Source of the DNA: Branchiostoma floridae
Taxonomy: Eukaryota; Chordata; Leptocardii; Amphioxiformes; Branchiostomatidae
Assembly (NCBI RefSeq): GCF_000003815.2
Contig: NC_049982.1
Span: 31,160,407 to 31,224,406 of the forward strand
Length of the DNA: 64,000 nucleotides
Direction of reading: 5' to 3'
Within the stretch, counting starts at the first letter, position 1. The number at the start of each line of letters is the position of its first letter. The notes below the pieces were generated by a model. The model made no database searches and was not told the DNA's origin. It saw nothing but the letters and a program-made list of their open reading frames with translations. Positions 1 to 11,476 of this stretch are shown here, piece by piece. The position numbers and the translations under genes were made by a program.

Positions 1-860
1 AACTGATAAGATGTTTCATCAACTCAAATTTATAATCTGATGCTGAATTTAATAAATATTTACTCATATTTGAGAATATTTTGACGATAACTGATTAGAT
101 TTGCTAAAAAAAGGAACTGGCAATTTTGAATCTTCAGAATGACAGAGACATATCAATTTCTATTCCTATGAAATATTACCAAAGAAAAACAGCAATTAAT
201 GATGTCTTCTGTTTATTCAGTTCATTCAGACAAGACAGATCAGGATATATTTAAATTGCTACTGAAATAACAATTGTGAGTCTCACACAAACACACTTTA
301 AGCTGACTTTAAGTTGGTGATATATGTAATAGGTTTTAACATGAAATTCAACATTACAATGGTCAATCATTCCGAATTATAGTTGGTTGAAAAGTTAAAA
401 GTCCGACATCTAAGGTTTCTAAAAAGTCCATAACAAGGATAGCCACACAACAAATAAAGGGATTATAGAGTCAACCCCAAGTCACAAAGAGGGTTTTCAG
501 ATTAATTTTACCATTATTGAACTTATCTATAGATGTTAGAAACATTCCAAAATAATTACTTTGATATTTAGACCAAAATATCTGTTATAGTATTTGGTTC
601 TTTTACTGCTGGAACATGATCTAACAATTTGTATCATCGATCTAATAAATGATTTGTGTATTTTGCGCCCTTAAAATTAGCTGCTTATCTGGCTCTATTT
701 TCTCATATTGTATACTTTAACAAAGTTTTGATTTTCAACCTGGATACGGGTTGTTCTTTTGTAGTGAGACATCTATGCATGGGACACAGACATAATCAAC
801 TGTACTTTCCGGAGATTTGAGAATTGCTTTCTTCCCAAATTACTGATCCATTTAACGCTA
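1..860. other. No gene seen
   Basis: AT-rich sequence with no open frame of interest, no splice-bounded coding stretch and no repeat that I recognise. It lies downstream of the 3' end of the minus-strand ApeC gene. Confidence 0.5.
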
Positions 861-1071
861 GTTCACATTTATCCGCGGGGCAGGGTAACCTATATTCGTA
901 ATTTTCAATAACAGGTGCGTTTAGTGATAGCAAGTTAAATTGACGGACAGTGGTTTCAAACTGAAATATTGTAAAAATATCGCCGTTTGAAACAACCGAC
1001 CGCCGACTTCATTTCCCTAAATGCCCTGTTTTAAGAACAACGTATATAGGTTACCCCGCGGATAAAGGTGA
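861..1071. repeat. Hairpin MITE-like repeat
   Basis: Inverted arms are visible at 861-898 and 1040-1071. The left arm reads TTATCCGCGGGG then GTAACCTATA, and the right arm reads TATAGGTTACCCCGCGGATAA. The left copy has four extra bases in the middle. The spacer is non-coding. This is a short non-autonomous DNA-transposon footprint; no target duplication is clear. Confidence 0.7.
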
Positions 1072-1524
1072 GTCGGTGTTACAAGAAAAAAAAACAACTT
1101 TTGTATAATATTCTTAGACCAAATGGTTTTTCTATGCTGGAACAGTTTAGTGATCACCACATAATAATATATTCAAATGTTTCTAACATGTTTGAATATG
1201 GTAAAAATATTTGAAAAGTCAAACAAATCTTTTAAAACAATTACATATCTCAGATTGTTACAAAGGTTTCAAAATTGTTACAGAAAAAGCCAACAAACGA
1301 ATACGCGGTAAATACCTTTCATAAGGGCATACGCCTAGTATCAACCATACACGCATTATTTTTGTAACGTGCACTACTTTCTAAAATATACACACTCTGC
1401 CAAACAATAATAAAACTCTCAGAATTCATATTCCAAGTGTTTATCATCTGAAGTTGGCCAAAAATTCTGTCAAAAATATGTGCCTTTTTAGAAAAGGGTT
1501 TGGCCTTTTGCATAGATGAATGAG

Positions 1525-1530
1525 TTTATT
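1525..1530 (-). promoter_or_regulatory. Poly(A) signal of ApeC gene
   Basis: TTTATT on the plus strand is AATAAA on the minus strand, 40 bases after the ApeC stop codon at 1570-1572. Its position fits the cleavage signal of that gene. The short 3' UTR is inferred. Confidence 0.55.
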
Positions 1531-1569
1531 TTTTTATATCTTATCCACTTTTGACACTTCCTGCAGAGT

Positions 1570-1827
1570 TCACAGAACTAATAGCACAGCTACACCGCTG
1601 ATGGTGAGGCATGCAACAAAGCTGAGCACATTGTTTGCGTGTACAGGCATAGCAGCTGAGACGATTTCTGAAGTAGCCGGGATGTTGACGATGGAACCGG
1701 GTACGCGGTAGGAGCAGTAGTAGAGCTTGTGACTGTCGTCATCGCCATCATCATCTGGTGTCATGCCGGCCCTGTGTCCGTTACCTCTGTACACAATCCA
1801 TCCCTGACGAACATCCGCTCCGTCAAC
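1570..1827 (-). CDS. ApeC gene, terminal exon with hydrophobic tail
   Basis: 85 codons plus stop, phase 0, after a CTCTCTAG acceptor. It starts VDGADVRQGWIVYRG, continues TPDDDGDDDSHKLYYCSYR (end of ApeC) and finishes with SAAMPVHANN followed by VLSFVACLTISGVAVLLVL. A small-residue, polar spacer and terminal hydrophobic run is the pattern of a GPI-attachment signal; a single-pass tail anchor is the alternative. Confidence 0.86.
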   Translation of the reverse strand, partial: VDGADVRQGWIVYRGNGHRAGMTPDDDGDDDSHKLYYCSYRVPGSIVNIPATSEIVSAAMPVHANNVLSFVACLTISGVAVLLVL

Positions 1828-4800
1828 CTAGAGAGACAAGAAATAAAGGTCAACCTTTTCTTCATACAAACTATTCTTATAACAAAAAACAGATCTGCAG
1901 TTCCAGATACTAGCTGCTAGGGGGCCGAAAACTACGGAACCGCTCCTATACATCTAAAGCTAACTGCGACCAAAATATAAAGATCTCCATATTTCAAAGG
2001 TAGCAAAATATTGCACGCAGCAGCTTCAACTATTCCAAGGGTGAGTAACTTGCTTTACCAGCATGCATTGCTCCCTGTTCATGCGCATTGATAAGAAGAA
2101 AATGCCGCATGATTTAGAAGAAAGATTTAGCGAATGCAAGTCAATGACCAATCATTTCTGTTATTGCTCATAGAATAACGTAAATGTCAACATATTTCCC
2201 TCAAGCTCAATAGGAACGAACCATGTACGATTTTCGTTTTTATCCTACGTTGGCCTAAATAAAAAAAAATGAATCATTCATGAATGATGAGATCATTAGT
2301 AAACAATTCTGTACCTGCTGGCACTCTCCTCCAAGTCGAAACAGTTTCAATGATTCTCTGGCAGGTAGGCGGATGGGGTTGGAGGCAAAGCCGTCAATCC
2401 GGCAGCAGAACTCCACCTTTATGCCGTCACCGCTCACGCTGCCATCCGGCACAACTCCAGTCGTGGAACCACCGGGAAACCCAAGGCGACCCCACATGGA
2501 TCCTGAGGAGACAATCATGATGCGCACCAAAAGCAATTACTCAAGCAACTGGATATGATTTTGAAATGGTCAGACGTTTTAAACAACATCCGTTGTTTTT
2601 CGTAAGTGACGATTGAGAAATCTTTTTGGAGAGCGTCTGTGTAATCATTGGACCAGAATGAAACTAGTTTTAATGATTTCATAACATACCAAAAATCATG
2701 CTGATTTGTCTATCTCTTCTTGAGTAATTCTCTTCCGAAGTTTAAAACAAAATCAGCCCCATTTGTTATAGCAACGGCCGGGGCATAAAGATTTGTACTA
2801 CATATACTTTCTGTTCAAATCATAACCATAGTACGTCACGAACACGTAATATCAAACCAGATGCACTACAATACCGTAAAAAGCCGCTAGGAGACTTTAC
2901 ATATGTATTAGGTAATTATCAATATTATCAATAAGATTCATCAACGACGTCTGGGTTATGCCACAGCCACACATACATACATACGGACACACGCATACAC
3001 ATGGATACATAAACAGACAAGAGGCACCGAAAACATATCATGCATGGCTTAGAGTTAAATATTACCACCGTGACGTTATATCGCAATCTCCTGTTGTGTT
3101 CTTAAATAGCCATAACAACATATGGAGCAAATGACAAAAATTGTACTATGACTGGTAAATTGTGTTTTGCACATGTACATACCTGCTGGGCAGTTCCCGT
3201 GTTTGTAGATACAGTAGCTTCCTTTTGGCCAGTTTTCCTCGTTGTTATTGGAAGTTGTCTACAAAACAGAGAATGACCAGGTTTATGGTTCACCGGTTAG
3301 AGCTTTTACCTTTGTACAAGACAAAACTTTGATATCTTATATTTGATAAAGATACATTTATACAAGTATGCATGATGACACTCGTAATAGAAATACATGT
3401 GACTAATTGATCGTTATCATATAGACTTTAAAAACCTTTATGCAGACTCCCTGCTTCACTGCGTTGTTGGAGAGACTTCCATTTAGATACAGATGGTCTG
3501 ACCAATGGAAACTGTCATGTCCCTTAAACTCGTAGTGTCCATCCTCAAATGCCTTAGATGACCCACCAGGACACCCTCCGGATGGCATAGGGATACCATA
3601 CGTGCCCGCCGGCCAGCCTAATTGATGGGGACACTTAGTATCAGTGTAGGCATGTTTAAAATCATACAAAGAAAACATTCTTCTTGAGTGGTAAATGCCT
3701 TAGTATATACAGACGCTTTACTACATTTCAGGATGTAACATTGTGTAATAATTACAATTGTTAAAGGAAAAATTTTCGCTATGATTCTGTGTTTCCGGTT
3801 TTCACGTTGTCCTCTCATTGCGAATTTTCCTTTTTTCATCACGAAAATATAACCATCGCGAAAATGTTTGTGATCTATCTATGCATACCTTACCCTTCCT
3901 TAAACTGTGAACTTCAAACTACCACAAAAACTCCATCCCCATACCCTTATAGTGAGATTCAGAATAGGCTATCACTTCTCTTATTTCCAGTTTTTCGTAT
4001 CTAGCATCGCATGACACAAAGGTATCAACAAGGAAAGTTTTGCTCGCACAAACGACAAACTATTAAAGAAAATTGCTGAAATGGAATTCAAAATGTCCAA
4101 AACAATATTTTCTAAACATGACAGTCATATTCTCTGCAGTATTTCAAGTAAGCGGGGCAAAACTACCACTGAAGATGGCTTACCTATACTATAGCATAAA
4201 AACAATGGAGGCAGTCTAGCCTCGTTTTGGTGCAATGACCCCGGGGAATCCAAAATGGCCGCCACATCTGGCAATACACTTAAGGTCACACCGATTTAAT
4301 GTTATGGATGACATCCTCTGGAGACCACAAAACTAATGCGAGAGGGCGAAAAAAATAAAAATCCAGCAAAAAAAAAAATGTTGCTAAACCACAGGGCTAC
4401 AAAGGTGCTATTACGAATTGAACCACAGAACAGGGTGTATCAAACGAAACACCATTTACTACAGAATTTGCACGTTTCGGGGGAGATCTAGGACAAACAG
4501 GTAAATGCTGGCCTTTTGGATCGGCAATTTCCGGACTTGCGTGGAGCCTCGGAGGAGGTGAATTTTTATTTTTTTGAGAACAGGCGAAAACTAATTCTTG
4601 CGCGGATGTCATCCATAAAAGCAAGTCGGTGTGGCCTAAGTTACAATTAAATGGTTACAGTTCATTGCAGGCCCAAATGGTTACTTAAATGGTAACAGAT
4701 TTATTCACTAACCGTAGAAGAAGCGTGCAATGAAGCAGCTTTGTTTGCTCAGCTTGTTGTCCGCCCTATTCATGACTTCTTTAGCCCTGTCCATCTCCCC

Positions 4801-7343
4801 ATTTTGCTTGAGGGCGAGGATCCAGGAAACGTACCCGGAGAGTTGGAGGTCAATGATGTATTCACAGATTCTCTTCAGCTGAGTACGAATATAAAGTGAG
4901 GCAATTTAGTGGAAATAAACACAATCCTACGGTGGTAGGCATTCGTACCACTCACATGACTACGAAATAAAAAGCAATCATTAAATATTTTGCATAAATC
5001 CAATGTTGTTCCAGTCAATAAAAAAATTGAGGTACAATTTGCAAGATATGTCTGTCAATACGAATTTGCCAATAAACCTACAATGAGGTTCGACGTTTCA
5101 AATTTGCGCGTCAAATATGTCAAATTTTAAAGCTCCAACTGTTCCAGCTTTCAAGAGACATAAACAAAGCACATTTCTGGAGATGTTTGAACTTGTACCG
5201 ATAATAACTGATAACTTATAACAGCCACGACATTCTCCGCGTATGCGCACTTAGAACGATAAAACTCTTTTAGACTAATTTTTCTTACAATACGGGTTAT
5301 CAATCGATCAATTGAACGGAGCATTCACTGCTTTAAAACACGAAATTCTGGGCTGCAAACTCCTGGACAGGTGCTTGAAAACTCGACATTTCAGGGAATC
5401 GACGGGACGTGTCGACCCGTACAAATCACCTGTCCGGGCCAGGGACACACCCGACAGTGCCGGGAAACGAACCACTTCTGTTTTTGTCTGGAAGTATACA
5501 TAGACTCTAACAGAATAGCTTTATTAACCATTCAAATGTATTTCACGTTGAAGATTAATATGAATATCAATAAACTAATTTGAATAGCAATAAATGTACC
5601 TTCTCCGCGGCATTGGGGTGATTTCGCTTCCTCAGTAGAGCGTCCATTGTTTCAACGACGGACTTGCCGTCAAACACCGTCATAGTTCCCATTACCATGT
5701 CATGCATGTTGTTCAGGGCCTGGAATGAACGACAAATGATGAAAAATAAAAAAAAAATGACGTACCCTGGTTGACAGACGAATGACACGGTTTTCTGACC
5801 GGATGTCTTCGGCGGCCCTAGGAAGTCTGCCCGCTGATCTAAATTAGCCCTCAATGGAATTTAGACAGAGTGAGATTTTGGCTGGCCCTGTTGTACTTGG
5901 ACCAGGCAAAACTCCCTTGGGCTAAACTCCCTCATCGGCTGGCAGACTGTCTTGAGCCGTCGACTTGGGCCACCGAACGTCGGTCAGGGTATTAGTGTGG
6001 TAAACCAGGGTACGCCACTCACATGCAATAGTAGAAACTATATTTTCGCAACTGACCATAAATGAAAAACTATTTTTGCTTGAGCGTGAATGCACGGCGA
6101 TTTTTGCTTGCTGGCATTTTTTGAAAATCATTCCTTCTTCGAATGATATATGCAAACGTATTCAAAAAGCAATGATGGTACCTGGTTCATGCCTTCCGAG
6201 TCCTGTCTCAACACCGTTTCCACCCACACTTGAGCGAGGCTGACGGGCTCTAGTGTTCCGTTGATAGTTATCTGGAGTCGGTTTTGCAGGGTATCGTGCA
6301 AGTTCTTTATCCTTTGCTCGGAGGCAGCGTACAGTTGAGCGGCTATTTCTTTCTCGTGAAGCAATTCATCCATGATGCCTAGGTCCTGTATTTCCTGGTG
6401 GATGCCGTTGATTTTGCTCTCAAGCAGATTCAGCTTGTCCATGACTTCTTGATGTTGCTGTTCTCCCTCCACGGTCCCAACGATATCAAAAACCAGCCCC
6501 GCTATGTTGAAGAGTAGGTCGGTCACAAAGCTAGCGACTTGCTGTAAAGAAAAAATGTACAATGTATGTAAATTGTAGCATGTGTATGAGTCCGCCTTAG
6601 GCGTAAATCGGTCCTTTGCCCTAGATTGACCACAGAAGTAAAGTTGCAATACCGCGCGCCGTGGATGATTTTTTTTATAATGCAGTACTAGAATTTTCTT
6701 TATGCCAGGCTAAAAAATACGCAAGTTTTTTTTCTCTTTCTTGGTGTATGCGGAACAAATCTTTTCCATGGGTTCTATAGAACGCAAACCTGCCCAATTT
6801 TTGCGCTATATGATAGACATAAAAATGACATTTTTTTCTCTGTCATTATACAAAATTGGCAAAGTTGAGAGAACAGAACTCAACTGGTCTTGTAGCTGAA
6901 TATCTTCAAGAAATAAATTCCTAGAGGTCTCCTTCTATCTTTAGCTCCCTTACTTACGACCTTCCTCCTTAAACCCCTTAAACTCCTTACTTAAGTTTGA
7001 AGCATAGTCCTCCCTTCCTTGTCATCCTTTTTACCTTTCTATGAAATCAACAAGCAATATTGCACTGGTTACCTAGGGCGTTATTCTATGTCATAGTATT
7101 CAAGACATTTCGTGTTCTCAAATACCACACCTTAAGTGTGGTTTCTGGTATAGTTTTGCCATTTCGTTGGATCCATAAATAAATGAGGAGAAAATCGAAC
7201 ATTGCGAGCATTTAGACAAATGTGAGGAGTGTTGGTGCATAGTACCTTAAGGCCAGTTTTGATAGCCAATCCTGCCACACTTCTCCTGTGTCTGGTACCG
7301 GTATTTTCCTGGCTGACCTGAAGACCAAGTGGAGGTTGGATGG
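1570..7343 (-). CDS. ApeC-domain protein, helical N-terminus, likely GPI-anchored (5' incomplete)
   Basis: Eight exons join in phase: 7246-7343, 6182-6541, 5600-5719, 4713-4878, 3436-3617, 3183-3258, 2315-2502 and 1570-1827. They give about 482 residues, lacking the signal-peptide exon. In order: a basic RHRR site (about residue 18); a hydrophobic stretch then long amphipathic helices (34-248); a first WPAGTYG module (250-309); and an ApeC domain with NWPKGSYCIY, FCCRIDG, a CQQ junction and LYYCSYR. The protein ends in a 19-residue hydrophobic tail with no basic residues after it, as in GPI signals. ApeC proteins are abundant in lancelets, where studied members bind bacterial cell-wall components; a recognition role here is inferred. 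The acidic WDDED stretch common in ApeC is replaced by MWGRLG. Confidence 0.88.
2315..2502 (-). CDS. ApeC gene, ApeC domain core exon
   Basis: Phase 1 in and phase 0 out, 188 bases. It encodes GSMWGRLGFPGG, then VPDGSVSGDGIKVEFCCRID and PIRLPARESLKLFRLGGECQ. FCCRxDG and PIxLP are ApeC core motifs. The acidic WDDED found in many ApeC domains is absent here. Confidence 0.87.
2535..2736. repeat. Degenerate copy of the 50085-50533 hairpin repeat
   Basis: TTACTCAAGCAACTGGATAT and GGTCAGACGTTT match the left arm of the hairpin at 50085-50533, and TCTTGAGTAATT near 2718 is a remnant of the other arm. It lies in an intron of the ApeC gene. Confidence 0.6.
3183..3258 (-). CDS. ApeC gene, start of ApeC domain
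   Basis: A small 76-base exon, phase 0 in and phase 1 out, encoding TTSNNNEENWPKGSYCIYKH then GNCPA. WPxGSYCI...CP is the hallmark start of the ApeC domain. The acceptor is TTTGTAG and the donor GTATGT. Confidence 0.85.
3436..3617 (-). CDS. ApeC gene, WPAGTYG module exon
   Basis: Phase 1 in and phase 0 out, 182 bases. It encodes GWPAGTYGIPMPSGGCPGG and ends near VKQGVCIK. The WPxGTYGxPMPxxGCP signature belongs to a module that often precedes ApeC domains in deuterostome and cnidarian proteins (recalled from family knowledge). The HWSDHLYLNG stretch matches its middle part. Confidence 0.85.
4279..4640. repeat. Hairpin MITE with TTAGGTCACACCG-type ends
   Basis: The left end CTTAAGGTCACACCGATTTA and right end AAGTCGGTGTGGCCTAAG are inverted copies. 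GGATGACATCC on the left is repeated as GGATGTCATCC on the right. The internal sequence is non-coding. It sits in the intron between ApeC exons 4 and 5. Confidence 0.75.
4713..4878 (-). CDS. ApeC gene, helical exon 4
   Basis: A 166-base exon, phase 0 in and phase 1 out. It encodes LKRICEYIIDLQLSGYVSWI, then a charged helix and CFIARFFYG. The final G codon is split with the next exon, giving FFYG-WPAGTYG, which confirms the splice. This is the last part of the helical region. Confidence 0.8.
5600..5719 (-). CDS. ApeC gene, helical exon 3
   Basis: Exactly 40 codons, phase 0 on both sides, between CATTCCAG and a GTACAT donor. It encodes ALNNMHDMVMGTMTVFDGKS and a helix ending in PNAAEK. It extends the helical region upstream of the WPxG modules. 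Confidence 0.8.
6182..6541 (-). CDS. ApeC gene, helical exon
   Basis: A 360-base exon, phase 0 on both sides. It begins VASFVTDLLFNIAGLVFDIV, a hydrophobic segment, then continues with heptad-rich helix (LNLLESKINGIHQEIQDLG, then EKEIAAQLYAASEQRIKNL). The hydrophobic start followed by coiled coil recalls N-terminal helical bundles of rapunzel-like or pore-type proteins, but I cannot assign a family. Confidence 0.85.
7246..7343 (-). CDS. ApeC gene, first visible exon
   Basis: The exon runs from a TTTTCAG acceptor to an AAG|GTAC donor, phase 1 in and phase 0 out. It encodes IQPPLGLQVSQENTG followed by TRHRRSVAGL. The RHRR motif fits a furin-type processing site, so this could be a propeptide region just after the missing signal peptide. 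The outer edge of the giant inverted repeat is only 109 bases upstream. Confidence 0.75.
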
Positions 7344-7600
7344 CTGAAAAACACATGTAAAGATAAATAATCATGTCTGATAGAAAAAAAAATACATTCT
7401 GACAAAAGTCAATGTCAATGATAAGACTTTTTTGTCCAATAAGTTCTATTATAGAATCCAAAATAATAAAGGAAAATCCATTTTATTCCTTTTTTTTTAC
7501 TTGATAATCAGAAAACGCAGTGCGAATTTTTTTGAAAATCAAGCCATATTGGATTAGAATGCAACTTTTCAAGACACTCGAGTCCTGGGAATAGTGACTT

Positions 7601-7925
7601 GTGGGGGCGATTGCCCCGTACAAAGTCTGAATTGTCCAGTCGTGTCGTCTTGATTTCACAAAAGTGAAGGATACTTGGGGGCGATCGCCCTGCCTGTAGT
7701 CCGGGGCGATCGCCCTGTTGGTAGCTTTGGGTGGTCGCCCTACCTGTAGTTGGGGGCGATCGCCCTGTCAGTACTTGGGGGCGATCGCCCTGCTGGTAGT
7801 TGGGGGCGATCGCCCTGTTGGTAGCTTTGGGTGGTCGCCCTGCCTGTAGTTGGGGGCAATCGCCCTGTCAGTACTTGGGGGCGATCGCCCAGCTAGTAGT
7901 TGGGGTAAGCCAGTAGGTTTGCTCG
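7601..7925. repeat. Palindromic GGGCGATCGCCC tandem array, left arm
   Basis: About ten units, spaced roughly 25 bases apart, of a palindromic core GGGGCGATCGCCC separated by short linkers such as TGTCAGTACTTG and TGCCTGTAGT. Six cores keep an exact GCGATCGC; others are changed, e.g. GGTGGTCGCCC. The array starts about 150 bases inside the outer end, where transposase-binding repeats often sit. Confidence 0.9.
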
Positions 7926-8241
7926 GTCGACCTGTCAGTAGCTTGGATAAATCTTAAATATAAATATAAATATGCAAATATAATCAGCAATCACACACAC
8001 ATACATACGCAAATTACGCACTCTTAGTCCATTGCAATTAGGTGTATTGATTGGCAAGGAAAAAGGCAAAACTATACAACTGAAGACGTAAAACTACTGG
8101 TTACAATACAAATGGTGCAATGTACAGAGGGATGGACCCTTTACAGTTTATATCTAGCTTGATTATACTTGTATATATTATATGGCTAATCATCGGTTCT
8201 ATTGTAGCAATGCCTTGTTGCACATGTGTCAGCAAAGTATT

Positions 8242-8370
8242 TCAAGCTATTCGTTTGTTACTGATAGCTCTTATTACAAGTTTTAAATCCACATGCCCCT
8301 TATCAAACGATTCAAGTTCAGCTTGTGCTCGATACAATTCGATGTGTAAACGTTTGCGGTATAAACTCAG
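8242..8370 (-). CDS. Outward-facing conserved frame, left arm (putative)
   Basis: The minus strand reads SLYRKRLHIELYRAQAELES then FDKGHVDLKLVIRAISNKRI-A-stop. The right arm (21584-21718) encodes the same frame with few changes and the same stop. It may be a terminal coding exon or the end of a transposon protein. I do not recognise it, and the opposite strand is also open, so confidence is low. Confidence 0.3.
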   Translation of the reverse strand: MSLYRKRLHIELYRAQAELESFDKGHVDLKLVIRAISNKRIA

Positions 8371-8732
8371 TGCTCAAACATGGACACGAGAGAAAGAACA
8401 ATCAGAGACTACTGGCAACATGTGACATCACAACTTCACTACATCTTGGATTACACATTTCAAGAATTATGGTGTTACAAATATCATATGGCAGTACCCT
8501 AGCACAATATGATTAAGCCATTGAATGTATTGTTCGTGGAAAATGTAGTCAAACCGAAATCACATGTACTTGACGTAATATACAGGTTGCAATGTGTCGG
8601 TTTAGAAAGTTTGCAAGAACGTGGCATCGGTCGTAGTGGGGAGGATTCAAAGCGTGTAGGTGACGTGTTGGAGAATCTTGCTGCACGGGGTCTCGGTCCA
8701 TGAAAAAGGTTCCAATTCCTTTTGAACGGCAC

Positions 8733-8901
8733 TCAAGACGGCACATCGTCAGCGAACGCACGTTTTGATCGAATAGCATCTTTGCTGCGACCCACTGGAA
8801 GATCACAGTTCTCCTCTTTGTTTGACGTGAAAGTGTGACAGTTGCAAGCGCCTCCGCAGTCACATGTCTCCTCGCCATGAAGAGTCGAATCACCTGTTGT
8901 T
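8733..8901 (-). CDS. Outward-facing Cys-rich terminal exon, left arm (putative)
   Basis: After a strong acceptor (TTCAATTTTCAG) the minus strand reads GDSTLHGEETCDCGGACNCH, then TFTSNKEENCDLPVGRSKDA, and ends FADDVPS-stop. The CDCGGACNC cluster could bind metal. The right-arm copy at 21033-21185 has the same acceptor but a premature stop. A second frame through the same exon (ARRHVTAEALATVTL) is also open in both arms, so the true frame is unsure. Confidence 0.35.
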
Positions 8902-9560
8902 CTGAAAATTGAAGAACGTATTTAGGGTTTAGCGCTTATACACTAGCTACGTACGACTGAAAACTTTAGAAACAGTTGCAGTGATCAATTACACACATAT
9001 ACGTAGATTATGTGCACAAAACCATTGCAACATAATGCATTATAAATTAAAGTGGATATAAGGAATCAGGTAGGCGATATTATGTATGGAAAAGGAATGA
9101 AAGGTATCTTTTGTAACTGACAATAAATTTGAACTATCCGACTTAAGCTGTGTAAGGCTATAGCTAGTTTCAAATGATGTTCGAAACTGAGCGGCTGAAC
9201 TTCGGCACAACAACGATCTGTTGAGGAACGTGGGCGCTAGTTTGTTGGACTAAGATATCGGGACAATGCCAATATCACGCAAAATACATTATCCAGTTTG
9301 AATTCTCTGACAATGCTTAGGTTGTCTTTAGGTACTTGAGTAATTGTTTATGATCCTGATGCGGAAACAATGACCCCATGAATTAGTTCGCAGTAAGTGA
9401 AATGAAGTACTTGGTGAAAGTGAGCCGTTTTCAATGCGTGCTAATGAGGGGGGCGTGAGGGCACGCGCCAACACCACGGGGTCCGCACTTCAGTACAGCC
9501 AAGGAAATTATCGTCAATTATCTGCTACGGGTTACTCCTATGTGAAAACTGGCTGGGATG

Positions 9561-11476
9561 TAGTCTCCAAGCAGACCCTACGGTGCCTTAGAAATAGTAT
9601 CAAAGCTGGCAAGTCACCGGTGCCCGTTTGACTCCCTTAGGCTAGGGTCACAATTGGCCCAGTGCCCGTCAGGGATGTAGCCCCGGCCGGGCTCTGAAGT
9701 CGGGCGGACACCGGCTGTTTACCGGCTGTCGTGGTCACAATCAAACGTTGCCTTCACGCTCCCCCATGGGGGTCCCGGAGTGTTCCGGCGGGAACCCCGT
9801 CATTTTTCTTTAAAAAATTTCCACCTTCCTAGGTTCGTCTCCGGCAGACACCCGTCAGATGTTCTGACGGTGTCCTGTAGTCACCCCTGCGGGGTCCGAC
9901 AGGGTAACGTTTGTCTCTCACAGCCCGGTGGGGCAGTTATAGGGTCCCTGCCGCATGCCCTGCGAACAACGGCAGGGAACCAGGCAGGCTCCTGGTGGGC
10001 ACTCTTTAAGGGGTATAAAAACAAGCATTGCCTGCATTCACTTAAGGTAGTACATCACTGAACTTGGAGTACTGGTGCGGTACGTCGGGGTCCGTTCACT
10101 GCGGTACGGTTATTTTAGCCAACTTTTCCTCGCACTCGAACTGACGTGCGGCACTGTTACGTTTCTAAACTAAATGAACATGTTATTGGAATTTTAAATG
10201 TCGGCGTATGACTTGCCAAACTGTTGATGCCTATATTTTTATACTTGTGAAACGAAAAAAAATGGCTATTGGGTCCGAATGACTGCAAGTTTGGCGTTCC
10301 GTCGGCCCAATTGCAGAGGAAACGTCCTTCTTCAGCCAAACATCTTTTTTCAGCTTGTTTCTGTAGTCTGGGGTTGTAATATCGTAAAAAGCAGACTAGC
10401 TTTCTATGAAGGAGGCTATCTGTTCGTCCTGCTTCTCAGTTATGCAGCCTATTGTGTGGTCTGTTGCGTGGTGTGTTGTCCTATCCCCCTCTGTTGCCCT
10501 TGTCTGCAGAAGTTTCTGTAGCTGAATTCTTCCGCCTGCCTAGTGGGCTAAGGGCTGTTTCCCCTTATCTTCTCCTTTCCCTTGGTATAGCGCTATGGAA
10601 AGTTTATTGCAAGTTCATGCCCGTAGGCTAATTGCATGTACATGATAGAAACAAGATAGGGGATATGCATGTAACAATTAACAGTGATAAATATTATCAT
10701 AAAAAGAGACTACTAGTCGAATACTAGTGTTGACTATATCTAGATAGGTTAGGGTTGACTTCTTTTTTGGAAGCAGAGGAAGACAAAGAGTCACACTTTT
10801 TCTATGATTTGTGGGTTTTGTGATTTTAAGAGGAAAGTGGCTTTCTGTTCGTCCGTAAATGTGGGAAAGCTGGGGGATATAATTGTGATTTCTTTAAACA
10901 ATGTGGTTCTTTCGGTGTGGTTAAATGAACACTTGGAAATAAAATGTGTTTCATCTTCCACTGCTTTGGATGCACAGTATTTACAAATGATGCACTTAAC
11001 TCCACTGTAATACGCGTAGGAACTGCACTGCGATACGTGTAAGTTCACGGCTTTTGTCCTTTCACGTGATCTGTGACGTCACATATTTGACCCGGTGTGA
11101 CGAATTACACACTTTTATTCTGTAAACCTGGTCTTTGACGTAACGAATTTATTACGACAGACTGCCGGCAACCGGAGGGGTCCCTCTCGGTGTTGTCACG
11201 ATTAGGTCGCGAGGTGGCTGTACGAGCGGGTCCCTGGTTCATTTTAACTCAGACTTAAATTGAACCAGGGTCCCGGCCGGGCCTCAAAATACCCCGGCAG
11301 CCGCGAGGTGTCCCACAGGGCAACGCAGGGGTCACGCCCGAAAGTGGCAAAAAACAGCCCGTGAACTGCCCGGCAGGGCCCCTTTTTTCAATTGTGACCT
11401 AAGCCTTAGCCGGCTATCTCCCTTTGGCCGGCTATACTCCTTTGGCAGCTTTGATACAATCTCTGCTTGGAGACTA
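9561..11476. mobile_element. 1.9-kb DNA transposon insertion with 9-bp target duplication
   Basis: The ends are inverted: TAGTCTCCAAGCAGA at the left and TCTGCTTGGAGACTA (with one mismatch) at the right, followed inward by ATAGTATCAAAGCTGGCAA and its inverse. GCTGGGATG flanks both sides (9552-9560 and 11477-11485), and the right arm of the giant repeat has the uninterrupted site (GACTGGGATGATAG near 20510). A 9-base duplication is typical of Mutator-like elements. No transposase frame is visible, so it is non-autonomous. Confidence 0.85.

Noticed and set aside
7601-7925. GCGATCGC repeats as cyanobacterial HIP1, i.e. bacterial DNA
   Set aside because: They form local tandem arrays with linkers inside an inverted-repeat element in intron-rich animal DNA; HIP1 is dispersed across a genome.
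9780-10061. 93-codon plus-strand frame
   Set aside because: It lies inside the 1.9-kb non-autonomous transposon, with GC-rich repetitive composition, no splice support and no recognisable motif.
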